From Paraglaciecola arctica (GTDB lineage: Bacteria > Pseudomonadota > Gammaproteobacteria > Enterobacterales > Alteromonadaceae), in the NCBI RefSeq assembly GCF_018861065.1, contig NZ_JAHKQO010000015.1, forward strand, positions 237,385-301,384: a stretch of DNA of 64,000 nt. Direction: 5' to 3'. Of the stretch, positions 47,057-55,896 are shown in pieces; positions within the stretch are counted from its first letter, which is position 1; every line of letters starts with the position of its first letter. The notes beneath the pieces are model-generated. The model made no database searches and was not told where the DNA came from. It was given only the letters and a program-made list of their open reading frames with translations. The position numbers and the translations under genes are program-made.

Positions 47057-47662
47057 CTACTCCTTAAAATTAGGTTGTTCATCGCAGTATTGTTGCCACT
47101 GCGTTGGCGTATTAATGTTCTCTAGTCGAGATTTTTCTAAAGGTGTTATTTGACTACCCTGTAACGAATCCAGCATAGTTTTGAGTGAATATTGACGTTT
47201 TTTAGGTGCATCAGATATTGTGTCGTTTTGGACACCTAGTTGACTGCTCAGATACTGATTAATCTCAACTGATATAGGGATATATAAAGGTAGATAACAA
47301 GTTTCAAAGCAACATAAACTGTTATTTTTTCTGCCCGTTTTTATTAGATGCTCAAAATCCTCGACACGTAAAGCAGGCATGTCTACCGCTGCAACCAATA
47401 ACTCGTTAATATCTGAATAGTTATTGGCAATTTCAGTCATAACACTATGAATGCCCGATAAAGGCCCACAACCAGCAATACGATCAGCTATACCTTGCTG
47501 ATACTGGTTTCCACTAACAAACACCTTGTGATCGCATATCTGTGATAATTGCGTCTTTATACATTCGAGCAAGGATACCTGACTACCAGGCAAGGTTAAC
47601 AAACTTTTATCTGTCCCCATTCTGCTTGATCTGCCGCCCGCTAGAATGACTCCAGCTAACAT
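47057..47662 (-). CDS. mobA: Molybdenum cofactor guanylyltransferase
   Basis: 201 residues from ATG 47662, so that the protein begins MLAGVILAGGRSSRMGTDKSLL, the GTP-binding signature of MobA; the TTG-started extension to 47680 has no family support. GCGPLSGIHSVM and VAAVDMPAL are the other MobA motifs (the latter usually CDMP). MobA makes the guanine dinucleotide form of the cofactor used by DMSO-reductase-type enzymes. It is the second gene of the moa operon. A separate MocA-like cytidylyltransferase lies at 18 kb. Confidence 0.92.
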   Translation of the reverse strand: MLAGVILAGGRSSRMGTDKSLLTLPGSQVSLLECIKTQLSQICDHKVFVSGNQYQQGIADRIAGCGPLSGIHSVMTEIANNYSDINELLVAAVDMPALRVEDFEHLIKTGRKNNSLCCFETCYLPLYIPISVEINQYLSSQLGVQNDTISDAPKKRQYSLKTMLDSLQGSQITPLEKSRLENINTPTQWQQYCDEQPNFKE

Positions 47663-47708
47663 AGTTTCACATCCGCACAACTCACCACTAACCTCATGTA
47701 TTTATATC

Positions 47709-48677
47709 TTAACCACCTAGCATAGCTAAATGTTTAGTCGCACCAGTAAAACCATCTTGTAACCAATGTGTCGCTTCTTTATTACCCAATAATTCGACTA
47801 ATCTAGCTTGTAGTTCGCTACTGTCTGCAGCTTGCAAACTCGATCGTATATCTAACCCTTGGTCTGCAAACAAACACAAATGCAACTTACCCGTAGCAGA
47901 AATCCTCAACCGATTACAACTTGCACAAAAATCTTTGCTATACGGCATAATCAAACCAATTTTTCCTCGGTAGTCTGAGTGAAAAAATTCTTGGGCCGGT
48001 CCTGCAGCTTTATCACGGATCAATTGTCCCCAACCATTTGCCAGCAGTTGTTCTTTTATGGGTAAACCTGAGACATGGTTTTGGTTAAAAAACGATAAGT
48101 TATCACCTGTTTGCATTAATTCAATTAACCGTAACGTCACTGGCGTTATTTTTAACCAGGATAAAAAATTCTTTAGTTCTTGTTCGTTATACTGTTTCAT
48201 CAACACCGCATTGATTTTCACTTGAACACCCAAGGCAATGGCTTTGTCGATACCACGTAAAATAGTTTCAAGTTTATTGTGCCCAGTAATAGCTGCAAAC
48301 ATTCGGGGATCAAGGCTATCGATACTGATATTTAAAGAATTAAGACCAGCATCAACCCATTTGTGAATATCGCTTTCTAACTTATAACCATTACTCGTCA
48401 TCGCAACGTGTTGAATGTTTGGCGCGCAAGCGCAAGCCTTAATGATTTCTGGCAAGTCTTTTCTAAGGGAGGGTTCGCCACCTGTAATACGAATTTTACT
48501 GGTACCTAACGATGCAAAACCGTTCACTAAGGTTTTAATTTCAGGCAAGGTCAAAAAATCACGATCTGAATCGCAAGCATAACCATCAGGTAGACAATAA
48601 TTACATTTAAAATTACATACGTCTGTTATAGACAGCCGCAAGTAGTGGAAACGGCGTCCAAATTTATCTTCTAACAT
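47709..48677 (-). CDS. moaA: GTP 3',8-cyclase MoaA
   Basis: 322 residues from ATG 48677 (MLEDKFGRRFHYLRLSITDV); the GTG at 48689 is less likely because AAGGTG overlapping it serves as the ribosome site. Radical-SAM enzyme: the first cluster binds CNFKCNYC (CxxxCxxC), the second, which holds GTP, binds the Cys set in CASCNRLRISATGKLHLC. ITGGEPSLRKDL binds SAM. The C-terminal tail ends HLAMLGG; the Gly-Gly tail is normal for MoaA. First gene of the operon, behind a likely Moco riboswitch. Confidence 0.96.
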   Translation of the reverse strand: MLEDKFGRRFHYLRLSITDVCNFKCNYCLPDGYACDSDRDFLTLPEIKTLVNGFASLGTSKIRITGGEPSLRKDLPEIIKACACAPNIQHVAMTSNGYKLESDIHKWVDAGLNSLNISIDSLDPRMFAAITGHNKLETILRGIDKAIALGVQVKINAVLMKQYNEQELKNFLSWLKITPVTLRLIELMQTGDNLSFFNQNHVSGLPIKEQLLANGWGQLIRDKAAGPAQEFFHSDYRGKIGLIMPYSKDFCASCNRLRISATGKLHLCLFADQGLDIRSSLQAADSSELQARLVELLGNKEATHWLQDGFTGATKHLAMLGG

Positions 48678-49028
48678 TTTCTTTAACACCTTTCCAAAAT
48701 GAAGTGACTCAAAAATTAGGACACTTACGGGAGGCTGCTCAATTTCTCTTGCAACCCTGGCGAATCTGCAAATTTGCTAGATTCACGGCTAAAACACCTT
48801 GTCATAGATTTAGGTGAGATAGCTCGGAGTTATACACGGCTATTTGATTTAGATATCGAATAACAATAGTGTATTTGTAACACATAAATGTCTTTTTGTA
48901 ATGGGAATCTGCGTTGTGATTTGGTGAAACTAGATATGCAGAGCTAGCCTCATAGAGCAAGGTGGCACATATGTTGTACATATTTAGGAAGCATATGCAT
49001 AAATGGCTAAATACAAAGCACTTTTAAA
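48678..49028. other. Divergent region, moaA / glycerate kinase
   Basis: 351 bases without a gene. The moaA-proximal half carries the RNA element listed separately. The kinase-proximal half is AT-rich, with a small repeat CATATGTTGTACATAT (48967-48982) and no clear ribosome site before the kinase start. Confidence 0.45.
48722..48832 (-). ncRNA. Probable Moco riboswitch in the moaA leader
   Basis: On the moaA strand the leader shows, in order, CUCCGAGC (48829-48822), a hairpin CACCU/AGGUG (48816-48795), a hairpin GAAUCU/AGAUUC enclosing GCAAAUUUGC (48784-48762), and GCCUCCCGUAAG near 48736-48725. The CUCCGAGC and CCUCCCG blocks resemble the conserved ends of the Moco RNA motif known upstream of moaABCDE in gammaproteobacteria. 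The outer closing stem is weak by eye. The element ends about 45 bases before the moaA start. The match is from memory, not from a covariance search. Confidence 0.55.
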
Positions 49029-49937
49029 GTGCAAAAAATGAGATTTTATAAGTCTATGATCAATACGTTTATCAACAAAAATAAGCTCTCTGGCGATTTT
49101 ATTAAAATTGCAGAGGGTTATTTTATTCCTCTAGCAGAGGAAATCAAAACGCACCAATTGAGTGCAAAAAGCACTTATTTTGTTGGTATCAATGGCAGTC
49201 AGGGGTCTGGTAAGTCAACTTTATCTGAGTTTTTAAAAGAATACCTCAGTGAGACTTATGGGCTCACCGTTGAAGTAATGTCACTTGATGATTTCTACTT
49301 TAGCCGCATAGAACGCCAAATAATAGCAGACGATGTGCACCCGCTATTTAAAACACGAGGTGTTCCTGGTACCCATAATATGTCTTTAGCCAAAAGTGTA
49401 TTACAGGATCTAAAACAGCAGCGACCTACCACCATTCCACGATTTAATAAGGCAACTGATGATCCTCATCCCATGTCTGCGTGGACCAAAGTAAATGGTG
49501 CGGTCGACATAGTAATTTTTGAAGGCTGGTGCTGGGGAGTCGAACCACAAACTTACGAACAATTAAAACAACCGGTCAATACCTTTGAAGAGACTGAGGA
49601 CCCCAACTCTGACTGGCGCAATCACGCAAATTTACAATTATCTCTTTCATACCTACCTTTATACTCTTTGATGGATAAATGGGTGATGTTAAAAGCTCCA
49701 TCTTTCGCTGACGTCTATGCTTGGCGCTTAGAACAAGAGCAGAAGCTTAAAGATGCCACAAATAATAAACAAACATCTGGCATTATGGATGAAAAACAAG
49801 TGCAACGTTTTATTCAGCACTATCAGCGTTTAACGGAACACGGACTGAGCACTTTACCTAACAAATGTGACCATGTGTTTGAACTGAACTCTTCTCGAGC
49901 CATCATTGGCCATAGGACTAAAAAAGTCGATGCTTAA
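49029..49937 (+). CDS. Glycerate kinase-like P-loop kinase (GLYK type)
   Basis: 302 residues. Walker A GINGSQGSGKSTLSEFL (about 53-69); SLDDFYFSRIER and the long motif IPRFNKATDDPHP, then DIVIFEGWCWGV, match plant-type D-glycerate 3-kinase and its bacterial relatives (YggC/uridine-kinase-like). Product would be 3-phosphoglycerate. The start is uncertain: GTG 49029, ATG 49038 or ATG 49056; none has a good ribosome site. It overlaps the phosphatase gene by 8 bases and heads the glucosylglycerate cluster, where phosphorolysis would release the D-glycerate it needs. Confidence 0.85.
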   Translation: MQKMRFYKSMINTFINKNKLSGDFIKIAEGYFIPLAEEIKTHQLSAKSTYFVGINGSQGSGKSTLSEFLKEYLSETYGLTVEVMSLDDFYFSRIERQIIADDVHPLFKTRGVPGTHNMSLAKSVLQDLKQQRPTTIPRFNKATDDPHPMSAWTKVNGAVDIVIFEGWCWGVEPQTYEQLKQPVNTFEETEDPNSDWRNHANLQLSLSYLPLYSLMDKWVMLKAPSFADVYAWRLEQEQKLKDATNNKQTSGIMDEKQVQRFIQHYQRLTEHGLSTLPNKCDHVFELNSSRAIIGHRTKKVDA

Positions 49938-50766
49938 CAATGTTTTAATTTTTTCCGATTTAGACGGCACACTGCTTGACCATCATACTTACAGTTTTGC
50001 AGCCGCATTGCCCATGTTACAAAAACTTCGACAAGCCAATATTCCTGTTATTGCCAATACCAGTAAAACTTACGCGGAACTAACAGAATTAAGGATCCAA
50101 ATTGGTTTGGACGGTCCTTTTATAATAGAAAACGGCGCTGCGGTTTATATACCAATTGATTTTTTTAAGAGCCAGCCCATAGGTACCATAGAACGAAATG
50201 GTTATTGGGTAAAAGAGTTTTCGAAACCGAGAAAATATTGGTTATCTCTTATTGGAAAGTTACAGGCTCGCTTTTCAGGAGAGTTTAACTATTTTTTCAA
50301 TATGTCCAATGAGGAAATAGTCGCGGCAACTGGGCTTTCAATTGAGCAGGCCAAATTAGCCGCGTCCCGTCAATATGGAGAACCGATATTATGGTTGGGC
50401 AATGACACAACTAAAATTAAGTTTATCCAAGCCATCAATGAACTGGGCACTAAACCACTACAAGGAGGCCGCTTTTTACATCTAGCTGGCACATGTGACA
50501 AAGGTCAAGCATTAACATGGTTAAGCCGAGAGTTCCAAAAACAAAAATCCATTGCGCATTGCAATACAATCGCTTTGGGAGACGGCCAAAATGATGTTGC
50601 CATGTTAGAAGCTGCTGATATTGCGGTGCGAATTCTATCGCCAGCGAATGCCCCACCTATTTTAACAAGACAAAGCAACGTATACACCAGTCAAGGCTAT
50701 GGCCCGATTGGTTGGGCTGAATGCCTAGAACAAATAATTTTTAATCATTCACAATTTAACAAATAG
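49930..50766 (+). CDS. Glucosyl/mannosyl-3-phosphoglycerate phosphatase (HAD)
   Basis: 278 residues from ATG 49930, inside the last codons of the kinase gene; a TTG at 49906 is rejected because the HAD domain begins at once after 49930 (NNVLIFSDLDGTLLDHHT). HAD subclass IIB with DxDGT motif I, ANTSK motif II, and GDGQNDVAMLEAAD motif IV. It matches the MPGP family (mannosyl-3-phosphoglycerate phosphatase); next to a GT81 synthase the likely substrate is glucosyl-3-phosphoglycerate. The dephosphorylated product is glucosylglycerate, a compatible solute. Confidence 0.85.
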   Translation: MLNNVLIFSDLDGTLLDHHTYSFAAALPMLQKLRQANIPVIANTSKTYAELTELRIQIGLDGPFIIENGAAVYIPIDFFKSQPIGTIERNGYWVKEFSKPRKYWLSLIGKLQARFSGEFNYFFNMSNEEIVAATGLSIEQAKLAASRQYGEPILWLGNDTTKIKFIQAINELGTKPLQGGRFLHLAGTCDKGQALTWLSREFQKQKSIAHCNTIALGDGQNDVAMLEAADIAVRILSPANAPPILTRQSNVYTSQGYGPIGWAECLEQIIFNHSQFNK

Positions 50767-50778
50767 TACGGAGATTTT

Positions 50779-52005
50779 ATGGCTGATTTTTATCAAAATG
50801 GCATAGTCACGACTTTACACAACTTATCTGAACGACCTATCGAAGCGTTAGAAACAGAACTACTAGAGTTTTCAAAAAAGCGCCCAATGGCACTGATTCT
50901 TCCCTCTTTATTTTCCGAGCTTGAAGGGACTGCATTACCCAATATTATCGAGCATCTCACTGACGTCCCTTATCTTTCTCAAATTGTAATTGGCTTAGAT
51001 AGAGCCAACCTTGAACAATACCAACACGCCCTTAAATTTTTTGGAACCTTGCCGCAAAACCACAGAGTGTTATGGAACGATGGGCCAAGATTAAAAGCCT
51101 TAGATGCAAAGTTAAACGCGCTAGGATTAGCGCCGAAGGAATTAGGTAAAGGTCGCAACGTTTGGTATTGCATGGGATATGTTTTAGCGACAGGAAAAGC
51201 GGAATCCGTTGCGTTGCACGATTGTGACATATTAACTTACGATAGAGGGCTACTTGCTCGGTTAATATACCCCGTTGCCAACCCGTTGTTTAACTATGAA
51301 TTTTGTAAAGGTTATTACGCACGCGTGGCCGATGGAAAGATTAACGGTAGAGTGTCAAGATTACTGGTTACGCCGCTAATTAGGGCCTTACAAAAAGTGG
51401 TAGGCCACAATGAATACCTCGAATATATGGATAGCTTTAGGTATCCCTTAGCAGGAGAGTTTTCGTTCAGGCGTGATGTGTTAAACGATATCCGCATCCC
51501 CAGTGACTGGGGATTGGAGATTGGCGTGTTATCTGAAATGCAACGTAACTACTCTCACAACCGATTATGTCAGGCTGATATCGCCAAAACTTACGATCAT
51601 AAACATCAAGATTTATCAGCAGATAATGATCAAGGTGGACTATCTAAAATGTCTATCGATATCACCAAGGCTTTGGTTAGAAAACTCGCCACTCAGGGTG
51701 AAACCTTTTCAACTGAAACATTTAGATCACTAAAAGCGACCTACTACCGTATTGCTTTAGATTTCATAGAAACCTATAACAACGACGCCGTTATAAACGG
51801 CTTAAAGTTAGATATTCACAGTGAAGAAAAAGCCGTTGAGTTATTTGCCAGTAATATTATGAAAGCCGGTGAGAGTTTCCTAGATAATCCAATGGAAACA
51901 CCTTTTATTCCAAGTTGGAATCGTGTGGTCAGCGCCATGCCAGATGTATTAGAGCAATTAAAAGACGCAGTAGAACAAGATTTCTTAGAGTTTAAGCAAC
52001 CTTAA
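50779..52005 (+). CDS. gpgS: Glucosyl-3-phosphoglycerate synthase (GT81)
   Basis: 408 residues. GT-A fold glycosyltransferase, joins glucose from an NDP-glucose to 3-phosphoglycerate. VIGLDRANLEQY binds the donor nucleotide; GKGRNVWYCMGYVLATGKAESVALHDCDILTYDRGLLARL contains the metal DCD motif (about residues 129-168); YPLAGEFSFRRDVLNDIRIPSDWGLEIGVLSEM is the acceptor region. These are GpgS-type features rather than those of mannosyl-3-phosphoglycerate synthase. CGGAGA ribosome site. Between the phosphatase (12-base gap) and the phosphorylase (10-base gap). Confidence 0.88.
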   Translation: MADFYQNGIVTTLHNLSERPIEALETELLEFSKKRPMALILPSLFSELEGTALPNIIEHLTDVPYLSQIVIGLDRANLEQYQHALKFFGTLPQNHRVLWNDGPRLKALDAKLNALGLAPKELGKGRNVWYCMGYVLATGKAESVALHDCDILTYDRGLLARLIYPVANPLFNYEFCKGYYARVADGKINGRVSRLLVTPLIRALQKVVGHNEYLEYMDSFRYPLAGEFSFRRDVLNDIRIPSDWGLEIGVLSEMQRNYSHNRLCQADIAKTYDHKHQDLSADNDQGGLSKMSIDITKALVRKLATQGETFSTETFRSLKATYYRIALDFIETYNNDAVINGLKLDIHSEEKAVELFASNIMKAGESFLDNPMETPFIPSWNRVVSAMPDVLEQLKDAVEQDFLEFKQP

Positions 52006-52015
52006 GGGGCAATAA

Positions 52016-53773
52016 ATGTTATCGGTTTTAGAACAACTAACAGAACGTGTTGAGCACCATTTAGCCGTTATATATGAGGATATTGAGCTACAAACTCAGT
52101 ATCCAGAATTATGCAGGCAGTTATTGCGCACGATGCGCATCGATGATGGTGAAGTATTGATAGAACCGAAACGTCACCATAATAATTGGGACCAACGGGA
52201 TGTTATGCTGATAACCTATGGTGATAGTATTGAAGCCTCGGGGGAAAAACCGCTACAAACGCTGCATCATTTCCTTAAAGATTACTGCGGTGACGCCATA
52301 AATAGCGTACATATATTACCGTTTTTTCCTTATAGTTCAGATGATGGATTTTCAGTCATTGATTATTCGACTGTCAATGAATCACTCGGTAATTGGGACG
52401 ACATCAAGTCCATAACGAGTGACTATCGTGTGATGTCTGATGTGGTGATTAACCATTGTTCATCCCGAAGTTTGTGGTTTCAAAACTTTATCAAAGGAGA
52501 AGGACCAGGAAGTGACTTCTTCTATACCGCATCCATAGAGGATGATGTATCAAATGTCGTTAGGCCAAGAACATCTGATTTACTGCGCTTAACCGAAACA
52601 AAAAATGGTGAAAAACAGGTTTGGTGCACATTTAGTCATGACCAGGTGGATTTTGACTTTAGAAATCCCGTGGTATTGGATACTTTTGTTTCAATTATTC
52701 GTCAATACCTTGATATGGGGATCCGCATATTTCGATTGGATGCGGTGGCGTTTCTTTGGAAAAAAATTGGTAGTAGCTGTATTAACTTAGAGCAAACACA
52801 TGAAGTAGTGCGTTTGTTACGAACGTTAATAGAACATGCAGTAAGCGACGCCGTTATTATCACCGAAACCAACATCCCTAATAGACAAAATCTCACTTAC
52901 TTTGGTAATGCCAATGAAGCACATGGGATCTACAACTTTTCGTTACCACCATTACTGGTCAATACATTAGTAACAGGCTCCTGTAAACACTTAAAGTCTT
53001 GGTTGGGTAGCATGCCCCCCTCACAAAATGGCACCTTCTTTTTTAACTTTATTGCTTCACATGATGGTATAGGGTTGCGCCCAGCAGAGGGCTTACTTGA
53101 AGATCAAGAACTCACCACTTTAGTCAATACTATGCAAAATTTTGGCGGCAGAATATCCTGGCGTACCTCTGAGGAAGGTAAACAAAAGGCTTATGAAATC
53201 AACATTGCCCTATACGATGCGCTGCAGGGAACAATTAAAGGTACTGATAAGTGGGGACTAGACAGATTTATATGTGCCCACAGCATTATGTTTGGACTTG
53301 AAGGCATTCCGGGAATTTATATTCATAGCCTGTTAGGAACCGGAAATGACTATGAAAGAGTTAAGAATACTAGCCACAACCGCTCCATCAACCGCCACAA
53401 ATGGAACTATGCCGAGTTACAAGAACAGCTCTCCGCGCCATACAGTCAACATAGTAAAGTGCATTGTAGGATGATAAAACTTCTGAACATTCGTAAGCAA
53501 CAGGCGGCCTTTCATCCCAGTGCCACACAGTTTACGTTGCAGTTAGGAGAACAAATATTCGGTTTCTGGCGTCAAAGTACTGACCGAAGGCAGAGTATAT
53601 TTTGTATTTATAATATCTCTGACGAGCCTCAGGTTATTCGATTGAGCGATCTTAACTTAATTGGAACCGACCTTTGGTTTGATCTTATCAGTGACCAAAC
53701 CATCAGTTTAGAAGATTTGGAATGCCAACTGACCCCCTACCAAGCAATGTGGATCTCTAACATTAACGGTTAA
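52016..53773 (+). CDS. Glucosylglycerate phosphorylase-like GH13_18 enzyme
   Basis: 585 residues, sucrose-phosphorylase group of GH13. [20 protein letters not shown] and [10 protein letters not shown] open the barrel; [12 protein letters not shown] has the Asp nucleophile (about 240), IITETNIPN the Glu acid/base, [11 protein letters not shown] the third Asp. The group includes sucrose and glucosylglycerate phosphorylases. Its operon with GpgS, the phosphatase and a glycerate kinase favours glucosylglycerate (phosphate + glucosylglycerate giving glucose 1-phosphate + D-glycerate). Family membership is certain; substrate is inferred from context. Confidence 0.86.
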   Translation: MLSVLEQLTERVEHHLAVIYEDIELQTQYPELCRQLLRTMRIDDGEVLIEPKRHHNNWDQRDVMLITYGDSIEASGEKPLQTLHHFLKDYCGDAINSVHILPFFPYSSDDGFSVIDYSTVNESLGNWDDIKSITSDYRVMSDVVINHCSSRSLWFQNFIKGEGPGSDFFYTASIEDDVSNVVRPRTSDLLRLTETKNGEKQVWCTFSHDQVDFDFRNPVVLDTFVSIIRQYLDMGIRIFRLDAVAFLWKKIGSSCINLEQTHEVVRLLRTLIEHAVSDAVIITETNIPNRQNLTYFGNANEAHGIYNFSLPPLLVNTLVTGSCKHLKSWLGSMPPSQNGTFFFNFIASHDGIGLRPAEGLLEDQELTTLVNTMQNFGGRISWRTSEEGKQKAYEINIALYDALQGTIKGTDKWGLDRFICAHSIMFGLEGIPGIYIHSLLGTGNDYERVKNTSHNRSINRHKWNYAELQEQLSAPYSQHSKVHCRMIKLLNIRKQQAAFHPSATQFTLQLGEQIFGFWRQSTDRRQSIFCIYNISDEPQVIRLSDLNLIGTDLWFDLISDQTISLEDLECQLTPYQAMWISNING

Positions 53774-54162
53774 CTCAAAGCTTAAGATCACTATCACAAG
53801 GCTTATGTAGCACATAAGCCTCACCCTATCCCACTGATTATATTAACTTTTATTGAATCTATTTGATATCTGTCTGGTTCCAAAGACAGAAATGAGCTAA
53901 ATCCTCGTAAGATTCTCATCTAAAGCGTAAAACTTTCCATAACCATTTGTTTTTAATAGTTTAAATTTTTATGGCATGACCCTTGATATAGCAATAGTGA
54001 GTAAAGTGAATGAGGTCTAATTCAGCACTACCTCTGATTACTTTTGAATATACTCGATTAACGTTTTTTAACAGCAAACATGCGACTGACGCTGTTTGTT
54101 AATTATCTAAACTTTGTCGTTTTAAATATGGTTTTAAAAATAGGCAAAAAAGGAGTCAATGT
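53774..54162. other. Intergenic region with a hairpin
   Basis: 389 bases without a gene. A strong hairpin AGGCTTATGT / ACATAAGCCT with a 3-base loop (53799-53821) follows the phosphorylase gene by about 25 bases. It lacks a T-run, so it may be a weak terminator or a 3' mRNA-stabilising fold. The rest is AT-rich upstream sequence of the EF-hand gene. Confidence 0.5.
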
Positions 54163-54372
54163 ATGAAGAAGTTAATACCACTATTCGCGCTGACATTTGC
54201 ATCTATGGCAATCATTGCCGAAGAGGATCTAATGTCGAAACTAGATACTGATAACGATGGACGCATTAGTATCGAAGAAGCAGCTGAAGACGCCGCTTTA
54301 TCAGCTATGTTCTCTGAGCTCGATACTGATAAAGACGGCTACCTGTCACCTAGTGAGTTAGAAAACAAGTAA
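54163..54372 (+). CDS. Small secreted EF-hand protein
   Basis: 69 residues with a signal peptide (MKKLIPLFALTFASMAIIA, cut before EED). Two EF-hand loops: DTDNDGRISIEE (about 29-40) and DTDKDGYLSPSE (about 54-65), each with Asp at 1, 3, 5, Gly at 6 and Glu at 12. Likely periplasmic calcium binding. AAGGAG ribosome site. Paralogue of the next gene. Function unknown. Confidence 0.85.
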   Translation: MKKLIPLFALTFASMAIIAEEDLMSKLDTDNDGRISIEEAAEDAALSAMFSELDTDKDGYLSPSELENK

Positions 54373-54464
54373 ATGAACAGTGTATTTACAGGGGGTTGTA
54401 ACAACATGTACAACTACAGCCCCTTAAATTTACAAACATAATTGATAAACAAAGGAATAATCCT

Positions 54465-54698
54465 ATGAAAAAATTAATATTGGCATCAATCGTTTCTTTT
54501 GCAGCTTTTAATGTTTTAGCCGATCCTGGTGCGATGGCCGTTCATCCATTAGATACAGATAAAGACGGCCTAGTCAGTGTTGACGAAGCCAAAACAGACG
54601 ACACGCTAAGCGCCATTTTTTCCGAACTAGATGTTAACCAAGATGGTTATTTGTCTCAAATGGAGCTTGAGGTTAAAACTGAAAACGAAATTGACTAG
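54465..54698 (+). CDS. Small secreted EF-hand protein, paralogue
   Basis: 77 residues with a signal peptide (MKKLILASIVSFAAFNVLA, cut before DPG). Two EF-hand loops: DTDKDGLVSVDE and DVNQDGYLSQME. The second has Asn at position 3 and Gln at 4, still a plausible site. Same layout, spacing and closing helices as the gene 92 bases upstream, so the two arose by tandem duplication. Ends at a bidirectional terminator. Function unknown. Confidence 0.85.
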   Translation: MKKLILASIVSFAAFNVLADPGAMAVHPLDTDKDGLVSVDEAKTDDTLSAIFSELDVNQDGYLSQMELEVKTENEID

Positions 54699-54727
54699 AT
54701 GTCAAATAGGTTAAAGTGAACCCAGTT

Positions 54728-54766
54728 AAAAAACCCACCAATCAATTTGATTTGGTGGGTTTTATT
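54728..54766. terminator. Bidirectional terminator, EF-hand genes / sseA
   Basis: Stem AAAACCCACCAA / TTGGTGGGTTTT (54730-54763) with AT-rich inner bases. T-rich on both strands; convergent genes on either side. Confidence 0.85.
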
Positions 54767-55595
54767 ATTCAATTGGTAAATCAGTCCTAGCGCCCCACTC
54801 ACACCAAGAGCCATCATACACAGCTAATTGCTTGTACCCAGCTTCACTGGCGGCCAAAGCCAAAATACAGGCTGTTACTCCGGAGCCACAACTGAAAACT
54901 AACTCCCTGTCACCTGCTACCCCTAATTCAGCAAAAATAGTCTTTAGCTTACCCCGAGACTTTAGATTCATATCTTCAATACAGTCTGTAAAGGGTAAAT
55001 TAATTGAAGTAGGAATATGACCAGAGCGCAAACCTTTGCGTGGCTCTTGTTGTGTTCCCCTAAAACGTCCTTCGCTTCTGGCATCGAGCACATAGAGACT
55101 GTCTAGTTGCTGAATTATGGTTTCGGCTGTTACGAAACAGCGGCTATCAAAATTGGCAGTAAAACTTCCTTCTTTACTGGCTAAGGCTAAGTTTGCAACA
55201 CTGGGCATTTTTTGCTGTAACCAATTTGGCAATCCCCCGTTTAGTACATAAACATTTTGATGCCCCATAGCCTTAAACATCCACCACACTCTAGGAGCGC
55301 AATACATGCCCTTGTTGTCATAGATCACAATTACGCTTTCGTTGTCGATACCTAACTTTTTCACCCCTTCACTAAAACTAGTTTTGTTAGGCATACTATG
55401 GGGCAAGTCAGAATCCAAATCGCAAAACTCTGTTTCAAAATTAAAAAATTGCGAATTTGGAATATATGCATTTGGGCTTTCATCCTGTTCGCCAGTTACT
55501 GGGTTGTCCATTTGTGTGTACAACACAACGAGATTGGGCTGGTTAAGATGTTCATTTAGCCAATCGCTGGTAACCAAATTGGTGTTGGGTCGCAT
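54765..55595 (-). CDS. sseA: 3-Mercaptopyruvate sulfurtransferase
   Basis: 276 residues, two rhodanese domains. The active Cys lies in the loop FSCGSGVTACI (about 235); CGSGVTA is the 3-mercaptopyruvate sulfurtransferase form, distinct from the CRKGVT-type of thiosulfate sulfurtransferase. DARSEGRFRGTQQEPRKGLRSGHIPTSINLPF is the second-domain signature (about 175-206). Takes sulfur from 3-mercaptopyruvate to thiols or cyanide. Single gene. Confidence 0.92.
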   Translation of the reverse strand: MRPNTNLVTSDWLNEHLNQPNLVVLYTQMDNPVTGEQDESPNAYIPNSQFFNFETEFCDLDSDLPHSMPNKTSFSEGVKKLGIDNESVIVIYDNKGMYCAPRVWWMFKAMGHQNVYVLNGGLPNWLQQKMPSVANLALASKEGSFTANFDSRCFVTAETIIQQLDSLYVLDARSEGRFRGTQQEPRKGLRSGHIPTSINLPFTDCIEDMNLKSRGKLKTIFAELGVAGDRELVFSCGSGVTACILALAASEAGYKQLAVYDGSWCEWGARTDLPIE

Positions 55596-55756
55596 GCTGT
55601 TATCCTCATTACATAGGTAGAGTTAATAGTATTTTACGTTGCGTTTATTGGCATGGCTATTCCTTAATTTTTATCCACTTTGTGCACTAGTCTCTGCACT
55701 AATCCTTGCACCACACCAGTGCCGATAGTCCCTTTGTATCTCAACATGTGGCACAT

Positions 55757-55786
55757 CTATGCGAATGAATTTAAGAATTCACATAG
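55757..55786. promoter_or_regulatory. Candidate operator of the purine locus
   Basis: Inverted repeat CTATGCGAAT-N10-ATTCACATAG, arms matching at 9 of 10 positions, about 110 bases before the permease start. The spacing suits a dimeric repressor. No matching consensus is known to me. Confidence 0.4.
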
Positions 55787-55820
55787 CTTTCAATAGGTTA
55801 CCGAAAAAGGAATACAAGCT

Positions 55821-55832
55821 GACTAGTTGGTC
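55821..55832. promoter_or_regulatory. GACYAGTTGGWC motif, permease promoter copy
   Basis: GACTAGTTGGTC, close to a palindrome (GACYA..TRGTC), 64 bases before the permease start. A near copy, GACCAGTTGGAC, lies upstream of the TonB receptor of the same locus at 58808. Shared operator is a possibility; chance is not excluded. Confidence 0.35.
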
Positions 55833-55896
55833 GAATAATTGCTTAGGAGTGAGATAACGATTTAAGTAAATACCCTCAATTAGGTACCCAGTTTAT

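Larger units (their letters stand above)
55596..55896. other. Intergenic region upstream of the purine locus
   Basis: 301 bases without a gene; carries the promoters of sseA and the permease. The inverted repeats at 55757-55786 and 55821-55832 are listed separately. Confidence 0.45.
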
